Positions 17,959 to 28,557 of a stretch of DNA of 64,000 nt are shown one piece after another; the first letter of the stretch is position 1; every line of letters starts with the position of its first letter. Both the position numbers and the translations under genes were made by a program. Below the pieces are notes generated by a model. That model was not told the DNA's origin. It worked only from the letters and a program-made list of their open reading frames with translations, and did not search any database. The DNA comes from UBA7703 sp963667195 (lineage in GTDB: Bacteria > Bacillota > Clostridia > Christensenellales > CAG-138): positions 620,001 to 684,000 of the forward strand of contig OY762962.1 in the NCBI GenBank assembly GCA_963667195.1, read 5' to 3'.

Positions 17959-20067
17959 TTACGTCGGCGGCATGACCCAGGGTTTTGCGCCGGTGTTATA
18001 CACGGGATCATCCACGGTCGGCACCAGCTCCGATTTGCCCCAGAAGAGCCCGTCCGTCCACGGACGCTGGACATCACTGTCGATACCGCTGTGCTGGTTG
18101 AGGCACTCGCCCATGAAGATCATCGCCGTGGATGCGCCCCCGTCGAGGTTATAGGCGGTCTGGCATCCAAGGAGGTAGAACATCTGCGTGAATTCCTCAA
18201 TCGACATTCCGACGCTGTATTTGGTCTGTCGGCCGTCGACCGTGATGGCGATGAAGTGTCCGGGTTCGATCATGCCGAGGCCGGTTCGCGGATTCTGTTT
18301 GCCAAGCATGCTGCGGCGGGATGCGAGATCCCTCACGCCGTTGTTGAGCAGCGTAGGCCCGAAGGAGAAGGTGTTGAGCACGCCCTGCTCCTTGAGTTCC
18401 TCCACCGAGATTGTCTTGGGTTTATAAATCTTGACCGTCAGATCATCCGGGTAAAACGCGAGGATATCCTGCGCCTGATTTTCGCTGTAGACCTTGCCGT
18501 TGCGCATCAGGATGCCCTTATCGTTGACTTCCGCCTGAATCAGGTTGTCTCCCGTGATGCCGAGTACCGCGCGATAGCGGCGCGCCATATGCCAGGCATG
18601 CTCCAGCGAGGGCTGTTCGAGCGGGTTGTCGTTGCGAACGCCCGCCATAAACGCATCTTCCCCGCGCATGTGGATATCCGCGATGCAATACGTAATGGGT
18701 TTTCCATCCGCCTTTTTGATATGGACGCGATCGATCAGGATCGAGAGCTTGTCCGTGCGATATTCCCAGTGTTCGTTGGCCGGATCGATCACGACAACCT
18801 CGGCGGGATCACTCGCGCTGCGGAAATATTGCGCCCACGGATCGGGCGTCGGTGTCGGCTCCAGAGCTGCCGTCGGCTCAACTGAGCCTTCGGGTTCGGG
18901 TGTGGTTTTCGTCGCCTCAACCTGCTGGGATGCGCTCTCGGACGAAGCGGAAGGCTTCTTTTGAGCATACCGCACCGCAAAGAATATGCTGCCGAGCAGG
19001 AATACGGCGCAGACGATGGTCGAAACGAGCTTGAGCCGCGTTCCTTTTTTCAGGAAGATCACGCCCGCCAACGCAAGGAGACAGATCGCGCCGCAGCAAA
19101 TGAGCAAAATCCCGTTCGGGAAACCGCTCGCGACCGGCGCTTGCACAGCGCTCGGCACGGCAGCAGGCGCTTCGTTCGCGCTCACAGGTTGCGTTGCCTC
19201 AGCAGCAGCGGTGGGTTCCGGCGTGACAGTCGGCGCCACATACGGAGCCGCGGTCGGCCCAAGCAGAGACGCATCCAAACCCGCGAATAAATCGCCCTTT
19301 GTGGGATCAAACGTCTTTGCGTCAAGAGCCGAGGCCAGCCCGTACTGCGCGCTGGTATAGCCCGACTCGTCCGTTATCTTGATGGGATATGTCGTCGGGA
19401 AGAGCGCATAGCCCTGTTGGTCGAGCTCCAGCGCGGTCAGGCCGCCGAAGCGCTCGATGGGCTTGCTGCGATCGAGGGTAACCATGTTTTCGCCGTATTG
19501 GTGGAAAAACAGGCGCTGCACCTGCCAGGCACCGTAGAGCGCGCTGCTCTCCGGATAGCGGTTTGCTTCCGGTGCATAGCGCACCGCCATAAACACGCTG
19601 TCGGAGGTTACGATATGCGCGCCGTTGCCGTATTCACCCTGCGGCTGATGCGTCAGAACGATCGCGGGCTTATACTCGCGGATCACGCCGACGAGATAGG
19701 TGATCACCTGCCGGGAATCCCAAAAGCGGAGTTGCTCATCCTTGGTGCTGGCATACTTATTGGAAAACGTACCGAAAACAGCCTGCACCTGATCACCGAA
19801 GCGAGCCATCGCCTTCTTGGCGGCGGCCTGGGTTGCCTCGTCGCTCTCGCAGAGATAGACGACCACAGCAGACCTGCCTTGTTCACCCGCATAGAGCGGC
19901 AGTGCGCCGCTCAAAAAGAGATATTCATCTCCCGGATGGGCGCAGACGATCATCAAATCCACACCGTCTTTGGGTGTTTCCGATTCTGCTTTTGTCGTTG
20001 TCGGTAGAAAAGAGACGAAGCTGAAAGCGAGGAGAACGGTAAAAAGGGCAAGTATTCGTTTCCGCAT
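17959..20067 (-). CDS. Fusion of PIG-L deacetylase and phosphodiester glycosidase (NAGPA-like) domains
   Basis: 702 residues. After a signal peptide (MRKRILALFTVLLAFSFVSF) comes a PIG-L domain with the variant metal motif AHPGDE instead of HPDDE and the later THQPQGEYGNGAH. A low-complexity linker, two membrane helices (FPNGILLICCGAICLLALAG and LVSTIVCAVFLLGSIFF) and a second linker lead to a phosphodiester glycosidase domain with the hallmark NLDGGASTAM. Both enzymes would face outwards. ATG at 20067 (or 20070) follows GAGAGG. The pairing suggests processing of a glycosyl-phosphodiester and an N-acetylsugar on the cell surface; the substrate is unknown. Confidence 0.85.
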   Translation of the reverse strand: MRKRILALFTVLLAFSFVSFLPTTTKAESETPKDGVDLMIVCAHPGDEYLFLSGALPLYAGEQGRSAVVVYLCESDEATQAAAKKAMARFGDQVQAVFGTFSNKYASTKDEQLRFWDSRQVITYLVGVIREYKPAIVLTHQPQGEYGNGAHIVTSDSVFMAVRYAPEANRYPESSALYGAWQVQRLFFHQYGENMVTLDRSKPIERFGGLTALELDQQGYALFPTTYPIKITDESGYTSAQYGLASALDAKTFDPTKGDLFAGLDASLLGPTAAPYVAPTVTPEPTAAAEATQPVSANEAPAAVPSAVQAPVASGFPNGILLICCGAICLLALAGVIFLKKGTRLKLVSTIVCAVFLLGSIFFAVRYAQKKPSASSESASQQVEATKTTPEPEGSVEPTAALEPTPTPDPWAQYFRSASDPAEVVVIDPANEHWEYRTDKLSILIDRVHIKKADGKPITYCIADIHMRGEDAFMAGVRNDNPLEQPSLEHAWHMARRYRAVLGITGDNLIQAEVNDKGILMRNGKVYSENQAQDILAFYPDDLTVKIYKPKTISVEELKEQGVLNTFSFGPTLLNNGVRDLASRRSMLGKQNPRTGLGMIEPGHFIAITVDGRQTKYSVGMSIEEFTQMFYLLGCQTAYNLDGGASTAMIFMGECLNQHSGIDSDVQRPWTDGLFWGKSELVPTVDDPVYNTGAKPWVMPPT

Positions 20068-20211
20068 CATGGTTCCTCTCGTAGCAAGAAAGTATTCTTG
20101 CTGTATTATACCAGAGTTTCCATTACGTTGGACACCCACTTTCGGATCACAAAGCCGAAAAAAAGCAGAAAAATGTTGCAGCGCCACAAGCGCGTGGATA
20201 AACGAATCACG

Positions 20212-20244
20212 AAAAAACCCTCCGCCGCGCGAAGCGGGGAGGGT
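20212..20244 (-). terminator. Rho-independent terminator of the kinase/6-phosphogluconate dehydrogenase unit
   Basis: On the minus strand ACCCTCC...GGAGGGT (20244-20217) with an inner GC helix, followed by a run of six T (A-run 20212-20217 on the plus strand). Confidence 0.8.
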
Positions 20245-20272
20245 GTCTTGCATCAAATGATTTTTGCGGCGG

Positions 20273-21724
<1,452 letters not shown>

Positions 21725-21745
21725 CGTTTGCTCTCCTCCTCTTAC

Positions 21746-22813
21746 TCAGCGCGTGATCCGCGCGTTGCCCGCGTAAATGCTCCAAACCTGCGCCTCGTCC
21801 GCGGGGGTTGCGTAGTCGTTCGCCTCCGTGACCGCGAGCGCGCCGCTTGCCCAGCCGAAACGGAGGCACTGCTCCGGCGACCAACCGCGGTAGATGCCGT
21901 ACAAGAGCCCGCCCGTGAACGCGTCTCCGCCGCCGATGCGGTCGTAAACGGGAATCCTGCGCGGCTCTTCCGTAAACCACTGCCCATCCGCGCAGAGGAT
22001 CGCACCCCAGAGATGCTCGTTCGCGTTCTCCACCTCGCGCAGCGTGGTCGCAAAATAGTGCGCATTTGGGTATGTTTCCCTCGCCACGGAGATCATCGCC
22101 TGAAATCCTTCGATTTTTGCGGCGAGGCCCTGCCCGCCCGCCTCCGGTCCGCGAAGGCCCAGCGCGAGCTGAAAATCCTCCTCGTTGCCGACGAGGATGT
22201 CCGCGCTCGACGCGATCTCGTGAAACACCCGTCTCAGTTCCACCTCGCGCCCCTTCCAGAACGACGCGCGATAGTTGAGGTCGAAACTCACGCGCGTGCC
22301 ATACGATTTTGCCCGATTGGCAAGCTCCGCGCAGAACGCGGCGGTCTCCGGCGAAAGCGCCGCAATGAGGCCGGAGATGTGCAAGATAGCGACGCCCTCC
22401 TGCCCGAAGATGCGATCAACGTCGAACTCCTCGATCGAGAGCGTGCGCCCGACCTCGCCCGCGCGGTCGTTCCAGACGCGCGGCCCGCGAAGGCCGAACC
22501 CGCCGTCCGCAATGTTGAACTGATGGCGGTATCCCCAAGGTCCGCCTTGCGGAACGGAGACACCCTCATAGCGGATGTTGCGCGCCCGCAGCTTGCTCTG
22601 AATGAATAGCGAGACGGGGCTGTCCTCGATAAACTTCGTCAAAACAAGGCACTCATGCCCCAGCGACGACGCGATATTGAGTACGTTTGACTCCGCGCTG
22701 GTCGACTGCATCATAAAGAGATGGCTCGTGTGCACGCTTTGGCGATCCTGCGACGTGATCCGCACGCCCATGCTGGTCGGGCTTGCGATGGCGTAACGAG
22801 GGTGTTTTTGCAT
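21746..22813 (-). CDS. PfkB family carbohydrate kinase (2-keto-3-deoxygluconate kinase-like)
   Basis: ATP-dependent sugar kinase, 355 residues. The diagnostic C-terminal signature is DRIGGGDAFTGGLLYGIYRG, with the catalytic Asp in GGGD, and SAESNVLNIASSLG is the N-terminal substrate-binding segment. The absence of the usual N-terminal glycine pair followed by a long keto-acid pocket (YDLNYR-like FDLNYRASFWKG) suits KdgK-type enzymes. Upstream of a 6-phosphogluconate dehydrogenase and divergent from an AraC regulator, so sugar-acid degradation is likely; exact substrate unproven. The ribosome site is weak. Confidence 0.85.
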   Translation of the reverse strand: MQKHPRYAIASPTSMGVRITSQDRQSVHTSHLFMMQSTSAESNVLNIASSLGHECLVLTKFIEDSPVSLFIQSKLRARNIRYEGVSVPQGGPWGYRHQFNIADGGFGLRGPRVWNDRAGEVGRTLSIEEFDVDRIFGQEGVAILHISGLIAALSPETAAFCAELANRAKSYGTRVSFDLNYRASFWKGREVELRRVFHEIASSADILVGNEEDFQLALGLRGPEAGGQGLAAKIEGFQAMISVARETYPNAHYFATTLREVENANEHLWGAILCADGQWFTEEPRRIPVYDRIGGGDAFTGGLLYGIYRGWSPEQCLRFGWASGALAVTEANDYATPADEAQVWSIYAGNARITR

Positions 22814-22950
22814 TCGAACACACTTCTTTCTTTGCCTATGTTGATCGTTTGTGATACCATGATTTTAGCATCGTATCTCGACATATACTTTTATTATTTT
22901 GCCGGATAGTTTTCCATTCTTGCCCTTTTTCGGATCAGGAGGCGACGCGG

Positions 22951-23829
22951 TTGGAAGAGACGCTCAAGGAACTGCAGCTTCGCCAGCACATGCTGCGCGA
23001 GGACTTTGAGGTGTTCCGTTTCCAGGGGAACAACGGCGTGCAGATTGCGCCGCATTTTCACGATTTTTATGAGTGCTCGCTGCTTCTCTCCGGCAAGCTT
23101 TCCTATCAGATCGAGAGCTACTCCTTTGCCGAGGAGCCGGGCGACCTGCTACTCATCGGTCCGAACCACGTGCACCGCCCCCTGTTTATACACGGAACTG
23201 AGCCATATGAGCGCATCGTCTTTTGGCTCAGCCGTCCGTTCGTCGAGTCCCTCTCCGGCGGGGAATACGATCTTTCCGCCTGCTTTTCCGGCGATCGGAG
23301 CGGGGCAATCCGGCTTTCAGCCGCCGCTCGTGCACAGATCACGCGGCTGCTCTCCGAACTATTACAAGCAAGTGGCGGTGATCCATTCGGGCGGGACGTG
23401 CTCTGCCGCTCGATTGCCGCAGGCCTGCTGGTCTACCTCAACCGCCTTGCGCGCGGAGAAAACGACACGCCGCGGCAAGCGGAGCTTCGCGTCAGCGCGC
23501 CGGTCAAGCGCGTACTGGACTATCTTGACGAGCACCTGAGCGAGCCCGTCACGCTTGATACGCTCTGCCGCACGGTGTATCTTTCGAAATATTATCTGGA
23601 GCGAAAGTTCAAGCAGGAGACGGGCGCTTCTATCTATCAGATGCTCCAGCAAAAGCGCATGATCCTCGCGCGGAACCTGATGCGAAATGGACTCTCGCTG
23701 ACCGAAGTTTCCCTCAACTGCGGATATGCGGAATATTCCGGTTTTTACAAGGCGTTTGTGAGTGAATACGGCGTATCTCCGCATGCATACGACACGGCGA
23801 TCAAGTCCACGCGAGAGCCTTCCCGCTAA
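22951..23829 (+). CDS. AraC family transcriptional regulator
   Basis: 292 residues: an N-terminal cupin-type sensor domain (HFHDFYECSLLLSGKLSYQI) and a C-terminal double helix-turn-helix (LDTLCRTVYLSKYYLERKFK and LTEVSLNCGYAEYSGFYKAF ending EYGVSPHAY). TTG at 22951 is chosen because AGGAGG sits eight bases upstream. It is divergent from the kinase/6-phosphogluconate dehydrogenase pair across a 137-base region and is its most likely activator, responding to a sugar. Confidence 0.9.
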   Translation: MEETLKELQLRQHMLREDFEVFRFQGNNGVQIAPHFHDFYECSLLLSGKLSYQIESYSFAEEPGDLLLIGPNHVHRPLFIHGTEPYERIVFWLSRPFVESLSGGEYDLSACFSGDRSGAIRLSAAARAQITRLLSELLQASGGDPFGRDVLCRSIAAGLLVYLNRLARGENDTPRQAELRVSAPVKRVLDYLDEHLSEPVTLDTLCRTVYLSKYYLERKFKQETGASIYQMLQQKRMILARNLMRNGLSLTEVSLNCGYAEYSGFYKAFVSEYGVSPHAYDTAIKSTREPSR

Positions 23830-24002
23830 TCCGGCGGATTTAGAATATCAATAAAATATACTAAATTTTTCATCGCATAAAATTGACCGGCAATGCCCGT
23901 CTGCACGAAAAATCCGCAAAAACATGCGATTATGCACGTATAACGCCACTATTAGTGGTTCTTTATGCATTCATCACCTTGCGATCATATATGATTTGGT
24001 GC

Positions 24003-24031
24003 TTGACAAGCCGAAAAAATGGTGTTAGATT
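24003..24031 (+). promoter_or_regulatory. Strong promoter upstream of the liv region
   Basis: TTGACA (24003-24008), 17-base spacer, TAGATT (24026-24031). It is the only convincing promoter before livK; the sequence from 23830 to 24002 shows no gene. Confidence 0.7.
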
Positions 24032-24085
24032 AACCCCAATCTTGAAATTCGAAACCAAATGCATGCAAAGGAGCTGCCAACTGTT

Positions 24086-24310
24086 ATGACGCAAACATTT
24101 GCCAATCATAATCAGTCATCGACGAAGCCGTTTACCACGGCCTGTTTCGCTTGTGCAGCCTTTGCCGCTTCTCTCTCGCTCAGCCTTACGCTCAACACGA
24201 TCGTGTTGGGCGTTTTGATTATTTGCCTCGCTGTACTGCTGATCGGCCTGATTAGCCTGATTATTCGACTGGTACACTTACCACGCTATCGCGATACGGA
24301 ACGAACCTAA
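24086..24310 (+). CDS. Small membrane protein in the liv leader
   Basis: 74 residues if ATG at 24086 is used (AAGGAG lies twelve bases upstream, rather far); an in-frame ATG at 24059 lacks a site. The sequence has two hydrophobic stretches (CFACAAFAASLSLSLTLN and IVLGVLIICLAVLLIGLISL) and a short charged tail. I do not recognise a family. It lies between a strong promoter and a rho-independent terminator, directly before livK, so it may be a real small protein or only the coding part of an attenuator leader. Confidence 0.45.
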   Translation: MTQTFANHNQSSTKPFTTACFACAAFAASLSLSLTLNTIVLGVLIICLAVLLIGLISLIIRLVHLPRYRDTERT

Positions 24311-24329
24311 AGCTGGCATGCGAACATAT

Positions 24330-24363
24330 GCGGCGGTTCCGTATCACGGAGCCGCCGCTTTTT
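24330..24363 (+). terminator. Intrinsic terminator before livK
   Basis: GCGGCGGTTCCGT (24330-24342) pairs with ACGGAGCCGCCGC (24346-24358), one mismatch, followed by five T. Only about 50 bases, without a visible promoter, separate it from livK, so livK expression may depend on read-through. Confidence 0.8.
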
Positions 24364-24415
24364 GTTTCGGCGAATAGAACACGCCGAATAGAAACCAAAC
24401 CAGGAGGAAACAATC

Positions 24416-25675
24416 ATGAAGAAACTACTCTCCATCGCATTGGTCGCCATGCTGGCGCTGAGCGCCCTCGCGGGTTGCGCAGCACCCGCTGCTACCGATG
24501 CCAGCGCGTCTGACGCAACCGCGGCAAACGCAACCGCAGCCGACGCAACCGCAGCCGACGCGACCCAGGCCGCATCCGGCGAGACCATAAAGGTCGGCAT
24601 CCTTGGACCGCACACCGGCGATTACGCCGTTTACGGCCTTGCCGTCAAGAACGGCGCCCAGCTCTACATTGACCAGGTCAACGCGGCGGGCGGCATCAAC
24701 GGCAAAAAGATCGAGACCGTCGTTTACGACAACAAGGGCGATTCCACCGAAGCCATCACCGCGTTCACGCGCATGGTGGACGACGGCATCACCGCTCTGA
24801 TCGGCGATGTGCTCAGCGGCAACACCATCGCGGTGGTTGGCGAAGCGAACCCCATCAACATGCCGATGATCACGGCATCTGCGACGGCGGTTGGCGTCAC
24901 CTACAACGCGGACACCGACACAGTCTACACCAACGTCTTCCGTTCCTGCTTCATCGATCCGTTCCAGGGCGAAAAGATGGCACAGTATGCTTCCGAGAAG
25001 CTCGGCGCGAAGACCGCAGCCGTCCTGACCATGACGGGCGACGATTACTCCGTCGGCCTTGCGGACGCCTTTAAGGCAAAGTGCGCGGAAGTCGGCATCA
25101 CCGTTGTTGCGGACGAAGGCTACTCCAAGGGCGACGTGGACTTCAAAGCCCAGCTGACGAACATCCTTGCTTCTGCACCGGACGTCATCTTCTGCCCGAA
25201 CTACTACCAGGATGACGGCATGATCGTCACCCAGGCGCGCGAACTCGGCCTGACCTCCACCTTCCTCGGTGGCGACGGCTGGGCGGGTGTCTCCGCTTAC
25301 GCAAGCGCGGCCGACCTCGAAGGCAGTTACTTCTGCTCCGCTTACGCGCCCGGCTCTACCGACGCGGTCAAAAAGTTTGAAGCAGACTACACCGCGGCTT
25401 ACGGCGCGGACACGCTGAACATGTTTGCCGCAACCGCGTATGACGCGGCGCAGATCCTCGTGGCAGCCCTCACGAAGGCGGAAGCCTCCGGCGCCGCCAC
25501 CGGCAGCGACGAATACAAGCAGGCCGTCATCGACGCCATCAAGACCGAAGGCCCGAGTGTCGTCGGTATCACGAGCGAAACCGGCTACACGTTTGACGAT
25601 CACAACAATCCCATCAAGAGCGCGGTCATCATGACGATCACCGGCGGCGTGGAAACCTTCAAGGAAATGTATTAA
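24416..25675 (+). CDS. livK: Branched-chain amino acid type ABC substrate-binding lipoprotein
   Basis: 419 residues. Lipoprotein signal MKKLLSIALVAMLALSALAGC, then an unusual linker of repeated ATAADAT units, then the Peripla_BP_6 fold: VGILGPHTGDYAVYGLAVKN, AAGGINGKKIETVVYDNKGD and VLTMTGDDYSVGLADAFK. Binds Leu/Ile/Val or a related amino acid or amide; the exact ligand is not determined by these motifs. ATG follows AGGAGG at seven bases. First gene of a complete liv operon; a perfect 14-bp hairpin follows it. Confidence 0.92.
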   Translation: MKKLLSIALVAMLALSALAGCAAPAATDASASDATAANATAADATAADATQAASGETIKVGILGPHTGDYAVYGLAVKNGAQLYIDQVNAAGGINGKKIETVVYDNKGDSTEAITAFTRMVDDGITALIGDVLSGNTIAVVGEANPINMPMITASATAVGVTYNADTDTVYTNVFRSCFIDPFQGEKMAQYASEKLGAKTAAVLTMTGDDYSVGLADAFKAKCAEVGITVVADEGYSKGDVDFKAQLTNILASAPDVIFCPNYYQDDGMIVTQARELGLTSTFLGGDGWAGVSAYASAADLEGSYFCSAYAPGSTDAVKKFEADYTAAYGADTLNMFAATAYDAAQILVAALTKAEASGAATGSDEYKQAVIDAIKTEGPSVVGITSETGYTFDDHNNPIKSAVIMTITGGVETFKEMY

Positions 25676-25702
25676 TCCATAACCGCACGAACGCGACTCA
25701 AG

Positions 25703-25737
25703 CCGTCCCGCGCCGGATGCTCTCCGGCGCGGGACGG
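25703..25737 (+). other. Very stable intercistronic hairpin after livK
   Basis: CCGTCCCGCGCCGG (25703-25716) pairs perfectly with CCGGCGCGGGACGG (25724-25737) across a 7-base loop, without a T-run. Probably allows more binding protein than permease to be made. Confidence 0.65.
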
Positions 25738-25793
25738 TGCAACCGTTCATCACTCAAACGGGTGAGTTCGTCCGACAGAGGAAGGTACGATTT

Positions 25794-26681
25794 ATGTCAG
25801 TCTTTTCCACAATCCTGAGGCAGATCATCAACGGTCTGCAATCCGGCTCGATCTATGCTCTGGTCGCGCTGGGCTACAGCATGGTGTATGGCATCATCAC
25901 CCTGCTCAACTTTGCCCACGGCGACATCATCATGATCGGCGCCTATATCGCCTGGCTCTCCATGGCAAAATTTTCAATGCATCCGGCGATCGCGATCCTA
26001 TCCGCAATCCTCGGCTGCACACTCCTCGGTATGCTGATTGAGAAGGCAGCTTACAAACCCCTGCGCGGTTCGCCGAGAATCTCTCTGCTCATCACCGCAA
26101 TCGGCGTCTCCTTCCTATTAGAAAACCTTTCTCAGATGGTGTTCGGCGCGAAGGCACAGGTCATTCCGACCTTCTTCGATATCCCGTCGATCTATCTCGG
26201 TTCGATCGAACTCTCCGGTACGGCGATCATCACACTCCTCGCCGCAGCCGTCTCCATGATACTGCTCACGTTCCTCGTGCAAAAAACCAAGATGGGCAAG
26301 GCGATGCGCGCGGTCTCCGAGGACACCGACGCGGCGCAGCTCATGGGCATCAACATCAACCGCACGATTTCGTTTACATTTGCAATCGGCAGCGCGCTCG
26401 CAGGCATCGGCGCCGTGCTCTACTGCTCAGCCTATCCGCAGGCGACACCGACGATGGGTTCCATGCTGGGCCTCAAGGCGTTTGTCGCGGCGGTGCTCGG
26501 CGGCATCGGCTCCATACCGGGCGCGATGATCGGCGGCTTTGCAATCGGCCTTGCGGAATCGCTCGTGTCCGCAATCGGGCTTTCGGTCTGGCGCGACGGC
26601 GTAGTGTTCGCCATCCTGATCATCGTGCTACTCGTCAAGCCCACCGGCATCCTCGGTCGCCCGATGCGCGAGAAAGTGTAA
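25794..26681 (+). CDS. livH: Branched-chain amino acid ABC transporter permease LivH
   Basis: 295 residues, eight or so hydrophobic helices. Starts MSVFSTILRQIINGLQSGSI, followed by YALVALGYSMVYGIITLLNF AHGD, the LivH signature, and ends KPTGILGRP. The docking segment MRAVSEDTDAAQLMGININ is intact. ATG at 25794 has GGAAGG upstream; the frame is open to a GTG at 25737, inside the hairpin, which is unlikely to be used. Confidence 0.93.
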   Translation: MSVFSTILRQIINGLQSGSIYALVALGYSMVYGIITLLNFAHGDIIMIGAYIAWLSMAKFSMHPAIAILSAILGCTLLGMLIEKAAYKPLRGSPRISLLITAIGVSFLLENLSQMVFGAKAQVIPTFFDIPSIYLGSIELSGTAIITLLAAAVSMILLTFLVQKTKMGKAMRAVSEDTDAAQLMGININRTISFTFAIGSALAGIGAVLYCSAYPQATPTMGSMLGLKAFVAAVLGGIGSIPGAMIGGFAIGLAESLVSAIGLSVWRDGVVFAILIIVLLVKPTGILGRPMREKV

Positions 26682-26691
26682 GGTGCGGCAG

Positions 26692-27726
26692 ATGAAACAA
26701 GCTTACAAGAAGATTCCAATGCCTGTTCGCTACGCGATCAACGCGCTGCTCTTTGCCGCGTTTTTGATCGTAGGGGTTTCGCTGATCCAGTCGGGCGTGA
26801 TCACGAAGTATTACACGAAGGTCTTGATGCTCATCGGCATCAACATCATCCTCACCGTTTCGCTCAACATCGCGACCGGCTATCTGGGTCAGCTTCCGCT
26901 GGGCCACGCGGGCTTCATGGCGGTCGGCGCGTATACGGCGGCGATCTTTATGACGCGCTCCGGCCTCGACGCGAGCGTTTCGTTCCCGATCGGGCTCGTG
27001 CTCGGCGCGCTTGCCGCGGGCTTCATCGGCATCCTGATCGGCATCCCGGCGCTGCGCCTCAAGGGAGACTATCTCGCGATCATCACCCTCGGCTTTGGCG
27101 AGATCATCCGCGTGGTGCTGCTCAATATCGACAGCGTCCTGGGCTTTAAGCTCACCTACGGCGCGGCAAGCCTCAAGAGCATCCCCAAGGAGACGACGTT
27201 CCTCAACACCTTCCTCTGTGTCGGCATCGTGTGTCTCCTCATCCACACCATGATGAAAAGCCGCCACGGCAGAGCGATTCTCTCCATCCGCGAAAACGAG
27301 ATCGCGGCGGAATCCTGCGGCATCAACGTCACCTACTACAAGGTGCTCGGCTTTGCGGCCAGCGCCGTGTTTGCGGGGCTTGCGGGCGCGCTCTACGCGG
27401 GCTACCTCGGCATCCTGAATCCCTCGAGCTTCGGCTTTATGAAGTCGATCGAAATCCTCGTGATGGTCGTGCTCGGCGGCATGGGTTCCATGGTCGGCTC
27501 CGTGCTCTCCGCAACGGTGCTCACCGCCGTGCCGGAGATCCTGCGCGCGTTCTCGGAATACCGCATGATCCTCTATTCGCTGCTGCTCATCACGGTGATG
27601 ATCTTCAAGCCATCCGGCCTCATGGGCCAATACGATTTCTCGCTTTCGCGCATTCTGGAGAAGGTTTTCAACCAGAAACCGGCGCAAGAAAAGACCAAAG
27701 GCAAGGCGGGTGAAAAGAATGGATAA
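26692..27726 (+). CDS. livM: Branched-chain amino acid ABC transporter permease LivM
   Basis: 344 residues of mostly hydrophobic sequence. Contains LNIATGYLGQLPLGHAGFMA, GDYLAIITLGFGEIIRV and SIRENEIAAESCGINVTYYK, standard LivM segments, and the C-terminal IFKPSGLMG. ATG at 26692 is ten bases after the livH stop with AAGG upstream; a GTG at 26683 is the alternative. Its 3' end overlaps the start of livG. Confidence 0.92.
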   Translation: MKQAYKKIPMPVRYAINALLFAAFLIVGVSLIQSGVITKYYTKVLMLIGINIILTVSLNIATGYLGQLPLGHAGFMAVGAYTAAIFMTRSGLDASVSFPIGLVLGALAAGFIGILIGIPALRLKGDYLAIITLGFGEIIRVVLLNIDSVLGFKLTYGAASLKSIPKETTFLNTFLCVGIVCLLIHTMMKSRHGRAILSIRENEIAAESCGINVTYYKVLGFAASAVFAGLAGALYAGYLGILNPSSFGFMKSIEILVMVVLGGMGSMVGSVLSATVLTAVPEILRAFSEYRMILYSLLLITVMIFKPSGLMGQYDFSLSRILEKVFNQKPAQEKTKGKAGEKNG

Positions 27727-28555
27727 ACTGGTACCACTGCCGAGTCTCGGCTTTATTCCGGAGCGCGACCTTGGCTCCACACCGATTCTGGACATCCACC
27801 ACCTCGGCGTCGAGTTCGGCGGCCTGCACGCGGTGGACGACTTTAACCTCATCATCGGGCGCACGGAGATCGCGGGCCTCATCGGGCCCAACGGCGCGGG
27901 CAAGACCACAGTGTTCAACCTGCTCACGAACGTGTATACGCCGACGAAGGGCGTCGTGCTGCTCGACGGCGTGGATATCCGCGGAAAATCGACCGCACAG
28001 CTCAACCGCATGGGCATCGCGCGCACGTTCCAAAACATCCGCCTGTTCAAGGATTTGAGCGTGGAGGACAACGTCCGCATCGGGCTCCACAACGCGTTTG
28101 AATACTCGCTCGCCAGTGCGATGCTCCGCTTTCCTTCCTATTGGAAGAGCGAGCGCCTCGCGCATGAAACCGCCATGGGGCTACTCTCCATCTTCGACAT
28201 GCAGTCTCTGGCGGACAAGCCCGCAGGCTCTCTGCCCTACGGCGCGCAGCGCAGGCTGGAGATCGTCCGCGCGCTCGCGACCAAGCCAAAGCTCCTGCTG
28301 CTGGACGAACCCGCGGCAGGCATGAACCCCTCGGAGACGAGCGAGCTCATGGAGAACATCAAGCGCATCCGCGACATGTTCGAAATCGCGATCCTGCTCA
28401 TCGAGCACGACATGAACCTCGTCATGGGCATCTGCGAAGGCATCGCCGTGCTCAACTATGGCCGCATCATCGCCAAAGGCACGCCTGAGCAGATCAAGAC
28501 CAACCCGGTCGTGATCGAGGCGTACCTGGGCCGCAGAGGGGAGGCGAAGGCGTAA
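27719..28555 (+). CDS. livG: Branched-chain amino acid ABC transporter ATPase LivG
   Basis: 278 residues. Walker A GPNGAGKTTVFNL, Q-loop ARTFQNIRLF, signature LPYGAQRRLEIVRAL, Walker B LLLDEPAAGMNPSE and the LivG-specific LIEHDMNLVMGICEGIAVL. ATG at 27719 overlaps the livM stop by eight bases, implying translational coupling. The longer GTG start at 27710 has its site too close. Confidence 0.93.
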   Translation: MDKLVPLPSLGFIPERDLGSTPILDIHHLGVEFGGLHAVDDFNLIIGRTEIAGLIGPNGAGKTTVFNLLTNVYTPTKGVVLLDGVDIRGKSTAQLNRMGIARTFQNIRLFKDLSVEDNVRIGLHNAFEYSLASAMLRFPSYWKSERLAHETAMGLLSIFDMQSLADKPAGSLPYGAQRRLEIVRALATKPKLLLLDEPAAGMNPSETSELMENIKRIRDMFEIAILLIEHDMNLVMGICEGIAVLNYGRIIAKGTPEQIKTNPVVIEAYLGRRGEAKA

Positions 28556-28557
28556 CC

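Noticed and set aside
24480..24570. Repetitive DNA in the livK linker (GCAACCGCAGCCGACGC-like units) as a possible short repeat array
   Set aside because: The repeats encode an Ala/Thr/Asp lipoprotein linker and vary in length; they are not a CRISPR array or mobile repeat. No CRISPR array was seen anywhere.
26635..28092. 485-codon open frame antisense to livM/livG, with similar long antisense frames at 8309-9406, 10900-12342 and 24425-25753
   Set aside because: They mirror GC-rich genes with clear protein families, have His/Arg/Asp-rich composition typical of antisense frames, and lack ribosome sites.
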